64,000 bases of DNA, from contig UCKU01000051.1 of NCBI GenBank assembly GCA_900473185.1, positions 1-64,000 on the forward strand, in the 5' to 3' direction. The DNA is from Hyphomicrobiales bacterium. GTDB lineage: Bacteria > Pseudomonadota > Alphaproteobacteria > Rhizobiales > Rhizobiaceae. Both the position numbers and the translations under genes were made by a program. Shown here one piece after another: positions 51,117 through 59,779 of the stretch (positions are counted from its first letter, which is position 1; each line of letters starts with the position of its first letter). Below the pieces are notes generated by a model that saw nothing but the letters and a program-made list of their open reading frames with translations, made no database searches and had not been told where the DNA came from.

Positions 51117-51235
51117 TGAAAATCCTGCCAGGCCCATCAGGCAATGCTTCGCCTTCCATAAGCAATGCGTGGAGTTCACGCAATCGCGGCTCCTTTCGAT
51201 TGACTCCGGCACGCGAATGCCGATAAATTCTTACA

Positions 51236-51253
51236 TGAACTTATATCAGTTCA
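51236..51253. promoter_or_regulatory. Candidate IclR operator 1 (TGAAC-N8-GTTCA)
   Basis: Inverted repeat TGAAC (51236-51240) and GTTCA (51249-51253) around TTATATCA, in the divergent gap between the IclR gene and the VOC genes. The same arms and spacing recur at 56557-56574. Confidence 0.55.
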
Positions 51254-51374
51254 AATAAGAAACGTCACGTTGATTTATTCCGCACGCGGCGTTCCGAAAA
51301 GATGCCGGATCGGGAGGTTCGGCGAGTGGCTGCGCCAGTACGCGCGGTGAAACGGAAAGACGGAGGAGGATGCA

Positions 51375-51809
51375 ATGAAGAGTGTGAAATCGATCGGACA
51401 TGTGGCCGTCAGTGTGAAGAACATCGACAGCTCGCTCGACTTCTATGTCAACAAGCTCGGCTTCGACGAAATGTTCCGGCTGGAGCGCGACGGCCGCCTG
51501 TGGATCGTTTATCTCAGGATCACCGACACGCAGTTCATCGAGCTGTTTCCGGAAGGTGTCGGCGACAACGCGCCGCCTTTTGCCAATGTCGGCTATAACC
51601 ATCTTTGCCTCGAGGTCGAGAATATCGACGAGGCCATCGCTGATATCACCAGCCGCGGTGTTGTCCTGACGGCTGAAAAGAAGCTCGGCGTGGACAACAA
51701 CTATCAGGCCTGGATCGCCGATCCGGAAGGCAACCGCATCGAGCTGATGCAGCTTGGCGCCGACGCCATGCAGACGGCAGCCGTTCGCCGCATCAACGGG
51801 CGGGGCTGA
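51375..51809 (+). CDS. VOC-family (glyoxalase-like) metalloprotein
   Basis: A 144-residue vicinal-oxygen-chelate protein. Two beta-alpha-beta-beta-beta halves are seen, with likely metal ligands His in IGHVAVSVKNI, Glu in FIELFPEG, His in GYNHLCLEV and Glu in NRIELMQL. The family includes lactoylglutathione lyase, epimerases and dioxygenases. It has a strong GGAGGA site and is followed three bases later by a related gene. A sugar epimerase or lyase role would fit the sugar importer of the same regulon, but this is inference. Confidence 0.86.
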   Translation: MKSVKSIGHVAVSVKNIDSSLDFYVNKLGFDEMFRLERDGRLWIVYLRITDTQFIELFPEGVGDNAPPFANVGYNHLCLEVENIDEAIADITSRGVVLTAEKKLGVDNNYQAWIADPEGNRIELMQLGADAMQTAAVRRINGRG

Positions 51810-51812
51810 GCC

Positions 51813-52256
51813 ATGGATCTTTTCAAACATCTCGGCCATATCGCATTGCGCGTCAATGACTTGGACAAGTCCTTGGCGTTCTATCAGAAACTCGGCTTTC
51901 GCGAGATGACGCGACTGCTCAACGATCAGGGCGAGGCGTGGATCGTCTATCTGCGCATCAACGATGATCAATACCTCGAGCTTTTCCCGAAGGGCGTGAA
52001 GAGGCCGGAATCCGGCCCTGATCTCATCGGCATCTTCCATATCTGCCTCACCGTCGCAGATATCGACAAGACGTTCGAAGAGCTTGCGAAAGTTGGCATC
52101 CAGCCCAGCAAGCCAAGGCCGACCAAGATCGGCATCGACGGTAATCGCGGCGCTTGGATCGAGGATCCCGATGGCACGCAGATCGAGGTCATGGAGATGG
52201 CGCCGGATTGCATTCAGCTGCAGGCCATCAAGAGATTGCATAAAGAATCAGTCTGA
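51813..52256 (+). CDS. VOC-family metalloprotein, paralogue of the preceding gene
   Basis: A 147-residue VOC protein similar to the one just upstream over its full length (LGHIALRVNDLDKSLAFYQKLGF, WIVYLRINDDQYLELFPKG in parts), so the pair arose by tandem duplication. Likely metal ligands are in HIALRV, LELFP, FHICLTV and QIEVMEM. It begins three bases after the first gene's stop and is followed by a strong two-way terminator. The two may form one hetero-oligomer or act on consecutive intermediates. Confidence 0.86.
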   Translation: MDLFKHLGHIALRVNDLDKSLAFYQKLGFREMTRLLNDQGEAWIVYLRINDDQYLELFPKGVKRPESGPDLIGIFHICLTVADIDKTFEELAKVGIQPSKPRPTKIGIDGNRGAWIEDPDGTQIEVMEMAPDCIQLQAIKRLHKESV

Positions 52257-52286
52257 AACGACTGTTTCTGCGGCAGAGGTAAATAA

Positions 52287-52322
52287 CGAGAGAACCCGGC
52301 AGCCACCTGCCGGGTTCTCTCG
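52287..52322. terminator. Two-way terminator between VOC and ABC genes
   Basis: Sixteen-base perfect stem (CGAGAGAACCCGGCAG and its complement) with a CCAC loop, between the convergent VOC gene and binding-protein gene. T-containing sequence follows on both strands (TTGT on plus, TTATTT on minus). Confidence 0.8.
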
Positions 52323-52332
52323 TTGTAGGATT

Positions 52333-53580
52333 TCAGAAGATCTGATCGTAGGCGTCCTGCATCGCCTGCACGAACTCGTCATCCGTCCGCTTCGGATCGC
52401 TCCAATATTTGTCGGCTTCCTGCCAGATGGTGCGATACCAGTCAGCATCTGCCGTATTGAAGGGGTTGGAAACCTGCTTCGTCGGATCCTTCAGCGTCTC
52501 CAGGACGAGCTTGTTGCAGGCATCAAGGTTCGTCGTATCGGCATCGGTACGAACAGGGCTTGCGCCCTTCTTCAAGACGAACTCGGCATTGAGCTTCGGA
52601 TCGACATCGAGCTTGGCGAAGTCTTCCTGGGCTTTTGCCGTGTCAGCATTGTTGGTGTTGAGGAAGCCCCAGGAATCGACGGTGACGACGACGGCCTTGG
52701 TTCCCGGGATGTTGATGCAGTCGAAGTCCTCGCCGAGCTTCTTCTGCGCGGCCATGAACTCGCCCTTCATCCAGTCGCCGTGGATCTGTAGCAGGGCCTT
52801 GCCGGTAATAACGAGATTGGTCGTGTCGTTCCATTGACGGTTCGGGGAACCTGGATCGGTGTGGTCGGCGATCTGGCGGAAGCGTTTCAGCGCCGCCCGC
52901 ATTTCCGGCGTATCGATCACCGTACGGTCGGGCTTTTCACCGTAGAACCGATTGTAGATGTCAGGACCTTCTTCCGAGGCGATCAGGGCCTGCAGCAGAT
53001 AGGCCTTCTGGAACTGATCGCCGCCCTGGGCGATCGGGATGTAGCCGGCGGCCTTTACCTTGTCGAAGGCTGCGAAGAGGTCGTCGAGCGACTTCCAGGA
53101 CTTCGGGTCGACGCCCGCGGCTTCGGCGACATGTTTATTGTAGTAAACCATCCCGTCGATATGCACCGTTGCCGGCGCCTTCATGATCTCGCCATCGACG
53201 GTGATGTTCTTCAGAACCGAGGGCGGGAAATTCTTCGTGGCGCCGATGCTGTCGAACAGCTTAGTCAGCGGCACGCCGAGGCCCTGCTTGTTCAGATCCC
53301 GATAGATGCCGGGATCGGAATTCATGAAGATCGCGGGCGGATTGCCGCCGGTGATCATGTTCATCAGGCTGACATTGGCGCCGGAATCATGGGCGATCGA
53401 CAGGTCTTTCCACTGGTGACCGTCCTTTGCCCAGGCATCTCGGAGAACGCTCAGTGCGGCGATCTCGGATGGCTTGGACCAGGTGTGATAGACGACGACT
53501 TCATCCGCCCAGGCGTTTGCGGCAAGAGTGGTCGCGGCAAGCAGGAGCGATAGTCTCTTCAGCGAATTCCATTTCGTCAT
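52333..53580 (-). CDS. ABC transporter substrate-binding protein (glucose/mannose type)
   Basis: A 415-residue periplasmic protein with a signal peptide ending ANAWAD. The mature start VVVYHTWSKPSEIAALSVLRD, the GANVSLMNMITGGNPPAIFM and QIHGDWMKGEF parts match the group of glucose/mannose-binding proteins such as GtsA/AraN-like ones. ATG 53580 follows GGGAGGAA by six bases. It is the last gene of an importer operon (permease, permease, ATPase, binding protein, in transcription order on the minus strand), an order in which the binding-protein gene is placed last instead of first. Confidence 0.88.
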   Translation of the reverse strand: MTKWNSLKRLSLLLAATTLAANAWADEVVVYHTWSKPSEIAALSVLRDAWAKDGHQWKDLSIAHDSGANVSLMNMITGGNPPAIFMNSDPGIYRDLNKQGLGVPLTKLFDSIGATKNFPPSVLKNITVDGEIMKAPATVHIDGMVYYNKHVAEAAGVDPKSWKSLDDLFAAFDKVKAAGYIPIAQGGDQFQKAYLLQALIASEEGPDIYNRFYGEKPDRTVIDTPEMRAALKRFRQIADHTDPGSPNRQWNDTTNLVITGKALLQIHGDWMKGEFMAAQKKLGEDFDCINIPGTKAVVVTVDSWGFLNTNNADTAKAQEDFAKLDVDPKLNAEFVLKKGASPVRTDADTTNLDACNKLVLETLKDPTKQVSNPFNTADADWYRTIWQEADKYWSDPKRTDDEFVQAMQDAYDQIF

Positions 53581-53605
53581 GCAACATTCCTCCCTTTTAA
53601 TCTGA

Positions 53606-54709
53606 TTACAGCCGCTGGCCGGTCGGTGCGTCGAAGACATTCAATTTGGTCAGCGGCAGATAGACGGGCAGAGCCGGCTTGCCCCGATAGCGGTTTGCGT
53701 CACGCCCATCGATACGGACCGCGATGCTCCTTCCCGACATGGTCAGGAAGGCGAAGGCGTCAGGTCCGGACTTCTCGAAATACTCGACCGGGCAGTCGAA
53801 TCGGACAGTATTTCCGGCGTCCTGGCGCTCCTCGGTCAGAAGCTCCTCCGCCCGGAAGCCGATCTTGACGGGCTTGCCTTCCGCAGCCTTTGCCTTCCAC
53901 CTGTATTCGCCGAGGCTGATGCGGATACTGTCCTTCTCATCCACCGCAACGAGATCGCTGCCGTTACGCCTGACGACGCAGTCGAGCAGGTTCATGGCAG
54001 GCGAACCGACAAAGTCGGCGACGAAGAGATTAGCCGGCTCGTTGTATATTTCATCAGGCGTGCCGAATTGCTGGATGACGCCCTTGTTCATCACGGCAAT
54101 CTTGGTCGCCATGGTCATGGCCTCGACTTGGTCGTGGGTGACATAGACGACGGTATTTTTGAGCTGGTTGTGGAGTTTCTTGATCTCGATGCGCATCTCG
54201 TTGCGCAGTTTGGCGTCGAGATTCGAAAGTGGCTCGTCAAACAGGCAGACGCCATATTGTTTGACCAGCGCCCGGCCGATCGCAACGCGCTGGCGCTGGC
54301 CGCCTGAAAGCTGGGACGGCTTGCGGTCAAGCAGGTGCTCGATCTGCAGCAGTTTGGACGCCCAGTCGATCCGCCTATCCGCCTCCGCCCGCGTGATGCC
54401 GCGAGAGGATAGCCCGAAATTCATGTTTCCGCGCACGGTTTTAGTGGGGTAGAGCGCATAGGACTGGAAGACCATGGCGAGGCCCCGATCCTTGGGATCG
54501 AGATAGCTCACATCCCGCTCATCGATGAGGATTCCCCCGTCGTCGATTTCGAGCAGCCCGGCCAGAAGATTGAGAAGCGTTGTCTTGCCGCAGCCGGAAG
54601 GTCCGAGCAGCACCAGAAATTCGCCGTCGCCAACGCTGAGGTTCAGGTTCTCGATAACCGTCAGCGCACCGAACTTCTTGACGATATTGTTGAATGCGAT
54701 GGAAGGCAT
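53606..54709 (-). CDS. ABC transporter ATP-binding protein (MalK/UgpC type)
   Basis: A 367-residue ATPase of the sugar-importer class. Walker A GPSGCGKTT is at 36-44, Q-loop Q82, signature LSGGQ at 134-138, Walker B D158-E159 and a switch His in VTHDQVEAM. The last 130 residues are the regulatory OB-fold domain of MalK-type ATPases (PANLFVADFVGSPAMNLLD). ATG 54709 gives the normal family N-terminus. It is the only sugar-type ATPase in the window and might also serve the other importer here, which has none. Confidence 0.93.
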   Translation of the reverse strand: MPSIAFNNIVKKFGALTVIENLNLSVGDGEFLVLLGPSGCGKTTLLNLLAGLLEIDDGGILIDERDVSYLDPKDRGLAMVFQSYALYPTKTVRGNMNFGLSSRGITRAEADRRIDWASKLLQIEHLLDRKPSQLSGGQRQRVAIGRALVKQYGVCLFDEPLSNLDAKLRNEMRIEIKKLHNQLKNTVVYVTHDQVEAMTMATKIAVMNKGVIQQFGTPDEIYNEPANLFVADFVGSPAMNLLDCVVRRNGSDLVAVDEKDSIRISLGEYRWKAKAAEGKPVKIGFRAEELLTEERQDAGNTVRFDCPVEYFEKSGPDAFAFLTMSGRSIAVRIDGRDANRYRGKPALPVYLPLTKLNVFDAPTGQRL

Positions 54710-54713
54710 GCCT

Positions 54714-55622
54714 CTATCCCTTGATGGCGCCGGCAGTGATGCCCTGCACAAAAAATCTGCCGAGAACGAAGTAGATGACCAGCGGCGGCAGGGCGGTGAG
54801 CAGTGCCGAGGCCATGTCGACGGCGTAGTTCTTGGCGCCCGTCGTCGTCACCGTGATATTGTTGAGCACGACCGTCATTGGTTGCGTATCCTGCGCCCCG
54901 AAGGTCAGACCGACCAGAAAGTCGTTCCAGATGCCCGTGATCATCAGGATCAACACGACGATCATGATATTGCCCGACATCGGCAGGACGATCTCGAAGA
55001 AGATCCGCCAGAAGGAGCCGGAATCGATCATTGCCGCGGCGATGATCTGCGGCGGCATTCCCTTGAAATAATTGCGAAAGATCAATGTGAGGAAAGGCAT
55101 CGACAAGACGCTGTGAATGACCGCGATGCCGAATGTCGTGCCGTAGATATGCAGTGAGCCGGTGATCTTGATCAGCGGATACATGATGATCTGGAACGGC
55201 ACGAAGGCACAGATGAAAAGCACAAACAGGAAGCCATTCGCCCATTTGATGTTCCAGAGTGCCAGCCCGTAGCCGGTGACGATCGACAGCGAGATCGTCA
55301 GCACCAGACTGGGGGCGAGGATATAAAGCGAGTTGACGAAGCCGACGCGCACGCCGTTGCAGTTCATTCCGGAACATGCCTGCATCCACGCATAGGACCA
55401 GGCATCGACCGTCCAGGGCGAGGGTAGCGAGAAAATCTGCCCCTCGCGGATCTGATCCATCGTCTTGAAGGATGTGACGACGACCACATAGAGAGGAACC
55501 GCAAAGAAGGCGGCAGCCATCAGGAGGAAGACGAAGATCACCACCCGGCTTGGCCGGATCAGCGGGCGCCGACGCACTTTCGTCGCGCGGCCGGATTGCG
55601 ATGTCGCTGATATCGCCGTCAT
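54714..55622 (-). CDS. ABC transporter permease (MalG type, GtsC-like)
   Basis: A 302-residue six-helix permease. The EAA loop is degenerate (QIIAAAMIDSGSFWRIFFEIVLP), and the periplasmic loop CSGMNCNGVRVGFVNS is typical of glucose/mannose-type systems. ATG 55622 overlaps the upstream permease stop (ATGA) and has AAAGGAGGG before it; the frame is open upstream to 55739. It pairs with the other permease of the operon. Confidence 0.9.
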   Translation of the reverse strand: MTAISATSQSGRATKVRRRPLIRPSRVVIFVFLLMAAAFFAVPLYVVVVTSFKTMDQIREGQIFSLPSPWTVDAWSYAWMQACSGMNCNGVRVGFVNSLYILAPSLVLTISLSIVTGYGLALWNIKWANGFLFVLFICAFVPFQIIMYPLIKITGSLHIYGTTFGIAVIHSVLSMPFLTLIFRNYFKGMPPQIIAAAMIDSGSFWRIFFEIVLPMSGNIMIVVLILMITGIWNDFLVGLTFGAQDTQPMTVVLNNITVTTTGAKNYAVDMASALLTALPPLVIYFVLGRFFVQGITAGAIKG

Positions 55623-56494
55623 GCGTCCCTCCTTTGCCGGATAGCGGTGATGATGACGAGCGGCAGGAATAGGACGAGTGTCGTCAAAAGCATGACGGTG
55701 GCACCCGCCGAGGCGAAGCCGAGATTTTGCTTCTGCCAATAAGCATCGATGACGAAATAGGCCGGCATGACCGATGCCCCGCCCGGTCCGCCATTGGTCA
55801 TTGCAACGATGATGTCATAGGCCTTCACCACGCCGATGCAGAGCAGGATGATGCAGGTCAGGAAAGTGAGTTTCATCATCGGAATGATGACCTCGATATA
55901 GAGCCGCCAGAAGGGCACGCCATCGAGGCGCGCGGCCTGCCAGATCTCGGTATTGATTGACTTCAGGCCTGATAGCATCAGCGCCATGAAGAAGCCGGTC
56001 GATTGCCAGACCGCCGCCAGAATGACGCCGAACATGACGGTGTCCTGGCTCGCAAGCCAGTTGAAGGAGGCGCTCTCCCAGCCCATCGAGTGCAGAACAT
56101 TTTCGACGCCGAGGCCCGGATTGAAGAGCCAGCGCCAGACGAGGCCGGTGACGATCAGCGAGACCGCGAGAGGATAGAGAAAAACCGTGCGGAAGATGCC
56201 TTCGCCATGCACCTCCTTGTCGATCAGCGCCGCGAGAATAAAGCCCATCACGATCGATAGCAGACTGCCGATGGCGAAGATGACGAGATTCTGAAGCGAC
56301 AGGGTCCAGGACGGGTCGTGAAACAGCCGCCAATACTGCTTCCAGCCGACCAGTTCATAGTCGGGAAAGCGTCTAGATGCCGTGAAGGAGAGATAGACGG
56401 TCCAGCCTATCGCCCCAATGAAAAAGACAAGCGTCAACAGCGCAGCAGGCGCAACGGCCAGATGCGGAATGACGCGGCTCCATCGGATTCCCAT
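55619..56494 (-). CDS. ABC transporter permease (MalF type, GtsB-like)
   Basis: A 291-residue six-helix permease with EAA loop TEIWQAARLDGVPFWRLYIEVIIPMM. It starts with a short cytoplasmic N-terminus and one helix (AVAPAALLTLVFFIGAIGWT). It is the first gene of the importer operon; a TGAAC-N8-GTTCA palindrome lies 63 bases upstream. Together with the downstream permease, ATPase and binding protein it makes a full sugar importer. Confidence 0.9.
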   Translation of the reverse strand: MGIRWSRVIPHLAVAPAALLTLVFFIGAIGWTVYLSFTASRRFPDYELVGWKQYWRLFHDPSWTLSLQNLVIFAIGSLLSIVMGFILAALIDKEVHGEGIFRTVFLYPLAVSLIVTGLVWRWLFNPGLGVENVLHSMGWESASFNWLASQDTVMFGVILAAVWQSTGFFMALMLSGLKSINTEIWQAARLDGVPFWRLYIEVIIPMMKLTFLTCIILLCIGVVKAYDIIVAMTNGGPGGASVMPAYFVIDAYWQKQNLGFASAGATVMLLTTLVLFLPLVIITAIRQRRDA

Positions 56495-56556
56495 GAGCCT
56501 CCTCCTCAGGCCGCCGGCGCTCCGCTCCTCCAGTTCGCCGCAGCTTGTTTCTTATA

Positions 56557-56574
56557 TGAACAATATCTAGTTCA
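56557..56574. promoter_or_regulatory. Candidate IclR operator 2 (TGAAC-N8-GTTCA)
   Basis: TGAAC (56557-56561) and GTTCA (56570-56574) around AATATCTA; the arms extend to seven bases (TATGAAC/GTTCATA). It lies between the importer operon and the racemase-like fragment, and matches the site in the IclR/VOC gap in arms, spacing and the TATC core. Confidence 0.55.
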
Positions 56575-56621
56575 TAATAGACCAACTATAGGAATCAAAA
56601 AACCGGGATGTCAAATAACAA

Positions 56622-57053
56622 TTGGCTGTGCCCACGGGTGCGGTCTTCCGCACCGCCCTCGGCGCGATCGAGGCGGCCCTTCTCGATATCACGGGCAAGG
56701 CGCTCGGCATTTCGGTCTTCGAATTGCTTGGCGGCAGATATCGCGATCGGGTCGAGTGTTACGCCAATCTCTGGTTCTTCGGCGCGGTGACACCTAAGCA
56801 ATATGCCCAAAAGGCCCGCGAGGCGGTCGCCATGGGTTCCCGCGCCCTGAAATGGGATCCCTTCGATATCGCCGACCTTGAAATGAACAGCAGGCAACGC
56901 CGCCAGACGATCGATATCGTCGCAGCCGTGCGCGATGCGGTCGGGCCGGATATCGATCTGATGCTTGACGTGCATGGCCGGCTTAATGCGCCGACGGCGA
57001 TCGCCATGTGCCGCGAGCTTGCGCGTTTCAGCCTGCGCCGGGGCTTGCGCTGA
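56622..57053 (+). pseudogene. Fragment of a mandelate racemase/enolase-superfamily enzyme
   Basis: About 130 codons match the middle of MR/MLE-type sugar acid dehydratases: FRTALGAIEAALLDITGKALG, VFELLGGRYRDRVECYANLW, ALKWDPFDIADLE, and the metal-site strand DIDLMLDVHGRLN. The first 85 or so residues (capping domain) and the whole C-terminal half with the other metal ligands and the base are missing; the frame ends in unrelated Arg/Leu-rich codons at 57053. No start codon with a ribosome-binding site is present. A deletion joined it to a permease fragment. The intact gene was probably divergent from and co-regulated with the sugar importer. Confidence 0.72.
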
Positions 57054-57230
57054 CCTGGCGATTTTTGCCTCCAACGGCTTTGCCCGGTTCGAATTTCGCG
57101 GCAGGCATTTTCTGCAATCGCTCGTGCTGATCGGCCAATTTCTACCGATCGCGGCAACCATCGTGCCGCTCCTCATAACGCTGCGCTACCTGCACCTGGT
57201 CAATACCTACTGGGGCGGGCTGACGGCGGG
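57047..57230 (+). pseudogene. Fragment of an ABC sugar permease (MalG type)
   Basis: About 60 codons, in a frame other than that of the racemase fragment, match the interior of a MalG-type permease: FASNGFARFEFRGRHF, LIGQFLPIAATIVPLLITLR and LHLVNTYWGG. Neither the start nor the EAA loop and C-terminus are present. It is not a copy of the permeases at 54.7-56.5 kb, whose matching segment is different, so a second importer gene was lost here. Confidence 0.65.
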
Positions 57231-57258
57231 GCGACTAACGGCTAAATTGGCCTTCCAA

Positions 57259-57864
57259 TCAGAGCGGGGACTGCACGCGCTCGGCAGGTTCGGGTTTAAC
57301 TGAAAGCGCTTCGCCGATTGCGTAGAAATGGCCGCCTGCAACGTGGTGCAGACTGCGCCATTCGGGGCCGGCCGTTTCAAAGTGCCAGTGTCCATCGCGA
57401 AACACTCGATCATCTGCCCATGCAGCCGTTACTTCACCGATGAACAGGTCGTAAGCGTCCTGGATATGAGACTCATTGATCAGTTCGCAGGCCAGCCAGG
57501 CCGAGCAGCCTTCCACGAAGGGCAGGTCCTGTCCCGGCACGTCGAAAATCGACACCCCTGACTTCTCTAGCTTGTCCGGCTCTTCATACAGGCTGCGGTT
57601 CCCGACTTCGTGGGTCAGCGAGAGCTGAGCGGCTGTTGGCACCTGTATGACGAAACGTCCACTTGCCTCGATCATGGTGCGCGTTTGCGCCATCTTGTCG
57701 ACGACGACGGTCAGCTTCGGCGGATCGATATCGAGCGCGCAGCACCACGCGGCAGCCATGACATTGTCGATGGCGTTGTGGCGAGCCGATACCAAGACTG
57801 TCGGCCCGTAGTTGATCAGGCGAAAGGCCTTTTTGAGTTCAACAGCCTTCATATGTTCGTTCAT
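57259..57864 (-). CDS. Flavin-reductase-like FMN-binding protein
   Basis: A 201-residue protein of the flavin reductase domain family. It begins NYGPTVLVSARHNAIDNVMAAAWCC (about 18-42, in parts the flavin-binding strand), then LTVVVDKMAQTRTMIEASGRFVIQVP and HWHFETAGPEWRSLHHVAGGHFY. Such proteins bind FMN and reduce it with NAD(P)H or act as small oxidoreductases. It has no operon partner here: the permease fragment is convergent and the TpsB gene lies 170 bases upstream of its start, ending towards it. The start may be 57864 or 57852. Confidence 0.82.
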   Translation of the reverse strand: MNEHMKAVELKKAFRLINYGPTVLVSARHNAIDNVMAAAWCCALDIDPPKLTVVVDKMAQTRTMIEASGRFVIQVPTAAQLSLTHEVGNRSLYEEPDKLEKSGVSIFDVPGQDLPFVEGCSAWLACELINESHIQDAYDLFIGEVTAAWADDRVFRDGHWHFETAGPEWRSLHHVAGGHFYAIGEALSVKPEPAERVQSPL

Positions 57865-58033
57865 TTGAAGCCCATAGTGGCGAAATTGTAGTCGCGGGTA
57901 TGTCTCCACGCCTTAAGACGAAGTGAGGCGCTGCGAAAGTGCGTGATTTCCTAATGACGCCCAGAGAATCTGATCGCAGCGTATCATAGCTGGTTTGCAT
58001 GGGTAGGAGATCAGGTCGCACCGCGACCCTGTG

Positions 58034-59770
58034 TTAGAATGCCAGCGCAGCGCTCACGAAGAATAAATCTCTCATGCTGGTGTCAGCCGTGCTTCTGAAG
58101 ATGTGTGAATAGCCGAGATCCGCGTTGATCGTCCCGCCTGTCAGACGACTTCCAACTGTCCAGCTGGCAATGTCGCCGCTTTCGATGCTGAAGCGCTCCT
58201 GCCCGAAAACATGGCCGTAATCGATTCCGGCATAGGGCCGCAATTCGCCCAGCCTGTCTAAGAGAAGCGCGTTGCTAGCCCATGGCTGCGTGCGCCAGAC
58301 GATCTCGTTGCGCATGAAGACGCCATTGTTGCCAAACAGCACGCTGTCGCGGGTGCCGCGTATGTTACTGTAGCCGCCAAGCGAGATTTGCTCGGCCCCG
58401 AACAGATTGTCCGGTGAATATTGCCCGCTGATTACGGTGGCATACTGCAAGTGCTGGCCGGAGATTTCGAAGGGTGTCGTGACATTGAGCGTCGCGGAAA
58501 ATTTTGAGAATTCCGGCTCGGCATCGGCGGCTGCCGGCTCGCCGCGCTTGACCGCATCAAAGATATCAAGCCCTTGACTATAGCCGAGATCGAACACCCA
58601 GACCCCGCCAAGCATCCGGCGCGAATGGGAGATGCCGAGACTGCCGACGCTATATTGGCGACTGCCGACCTCGATGCGGTTGCCCATCAGGAAATTATCG
58701 GTCTGTTTGTAGTTGAGAGCGGTATTCAGCGTCGTGATGGAGTTTTTATCGCGCAGCAACACCCGATCGAGGCTGAAACCGAACTGGCCTGAATCGCCCG
58801 AAGTTTCGATATCACTGAAGTTGCCGGGAATCATACTTCTGTAGCGATACCAGGAGCCGTTTAGGCCAAGTGTCCAATAGCCGTAGGGAATGCTGAACGA
58901 GCCGGAGATGCTATTGCTTCGGCCCACTCCGTCATCAGGCCAGGGGTAATCCGGTCCTGTATGCTGATAGGAAAGCGAGATGAGGTCGTTCAGGTCGAAG
59001 AGGTTGTCCATGCCGAGCGACAGCGAACTTTGGGAATAACCCGTCGAAGCCTGGCCGAGATTGTTGTTTGCGACCGAAAAATGCCATGGTCTGTCCGGCT
59101 TGTTCTCGACGTTGAGGATGGACTCGCCTGGCTGCCTGCCCGGCAACATCGCAGTCTTTGCGTTGTTGGAAGAGAGCCGGTTGATCTGGTCAAGGCCTTG
59201 TTCGACGTCACGAATATTGACCGGCCTGCCGCGCATTCCCGGAAAGCCTGTTGCCAGCACGCCACCGGCAGTGACTGGCTTGCCATTCAGGTAGATATCC
59301 GAAAGCGATCCTTCCGCTGCGACGAGACGCAGTGTCTTCGTTGCGGCGATGTCCTGCTCGGGAACATAGAAGCGTGAGGTGATGTAGCCCTTGTCCACAT
59401 AGAGAAAGGTCAATCCCTTCAGCAGGGTGTTGATGTCGGCAAGGCCTATGCAGCTGTTTTTATAGCGTTCAAGAACTGGCGCGAGTGCTGTCTGCGGCAG
59501 CAGTGTAACACCTTGCACCTCGACATGCGTGATACCGAAGCACGGTCCCTGGCTCTTGCCGACCTGCGGTGGTGCTTCTGCCCCGGAATCCTCAGGCGTG
59601 GCAGCCTGGAGGGCATTGAGCCGCTGCGCACGTTTCAGGTCGGTCTGCCTGCGCATGAACTCGTCTGCAGGCGATCTCGGCGGTTCGGTCGATTGTGCAA
59701 AACCTTTGGCTGCCTCAAAGTTTGTTATGGCGAAAACCGCGAGCCAAGACATCAGGGGAATGCTTCGCAT
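58034..59770 (-). CDS. Two-partner secretion outer-membrane transporter (TpsB, FhaC/ShlB family)
   Basis: A 578-residue Omp85-superfamily transporter. A signal peptide (cleaved near AKGFAQ) is followed by a linker, POTRA domains (FGITHVEVQGVTLLPQTALA, LTFLYVDKGYITSRFYVPEQ) and a 16-strand barrel with the conserved loop-6 IRGTRDS and ending in an aromatic residue (SAALAF). It should carry the TpsA exoprotein, whose gene starts about 1 kb away on the other strand, across the outer membrane. The IalB-like gene lies just upstream and is transcribed in the same direction, 9 bases apart. Confidence 0.92.
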   Translation of the reverse strand: MRSIPLMSWLAVFAITNFEAAKGFAQSTEPPRSPADEFMRRQTDLKRAQRLNALQAATPEDSGAEAPPQVGKSQGPCFGITHVEVQGVTLLPQTALAPVLERYKNSCIGLADINTLLKGLTFLYVDKGYITSRFYVPEQDIAATKTLRLVAAEGSLSDIYLNGKPVTAGGVLATGFPGMRGRPVNIRDVEQGLDQINRLSSNNAKTAMLPGRQPGESILNVENKPDRPWHFSVANNNLGQASTGYSQSSLSLGMDNLFDLNDLISLSYQHTGPDYPWPDDGVGRSNSISGSFSIPYGYWTLGLNGSWYRYRSMIPGNFSDIETSGDSGQFGFSLDRVLLRDKNSITTLNTALNYKQTDNFLMGNRIEVGSRQYSVGSLGISHSRRMLGGVWVFDLGYSQGLDIFDAVKRGEPAAADAEPEFSKFSATLNVTTPFEISGQHLQYATVISGQYSPDNLFGAEQISLGGYSNIRGTRDSVLFGNNGVFMRNEIVWRTQPWASNALLLDRLGELRPYAGIDYGHVFGQERFSIESGDIASWTVGSRLTGGTINADLGYSHIFRSTADTSMRDLFFVSAALAF

Positions 59771-59779
59771 GAGGCGCTT

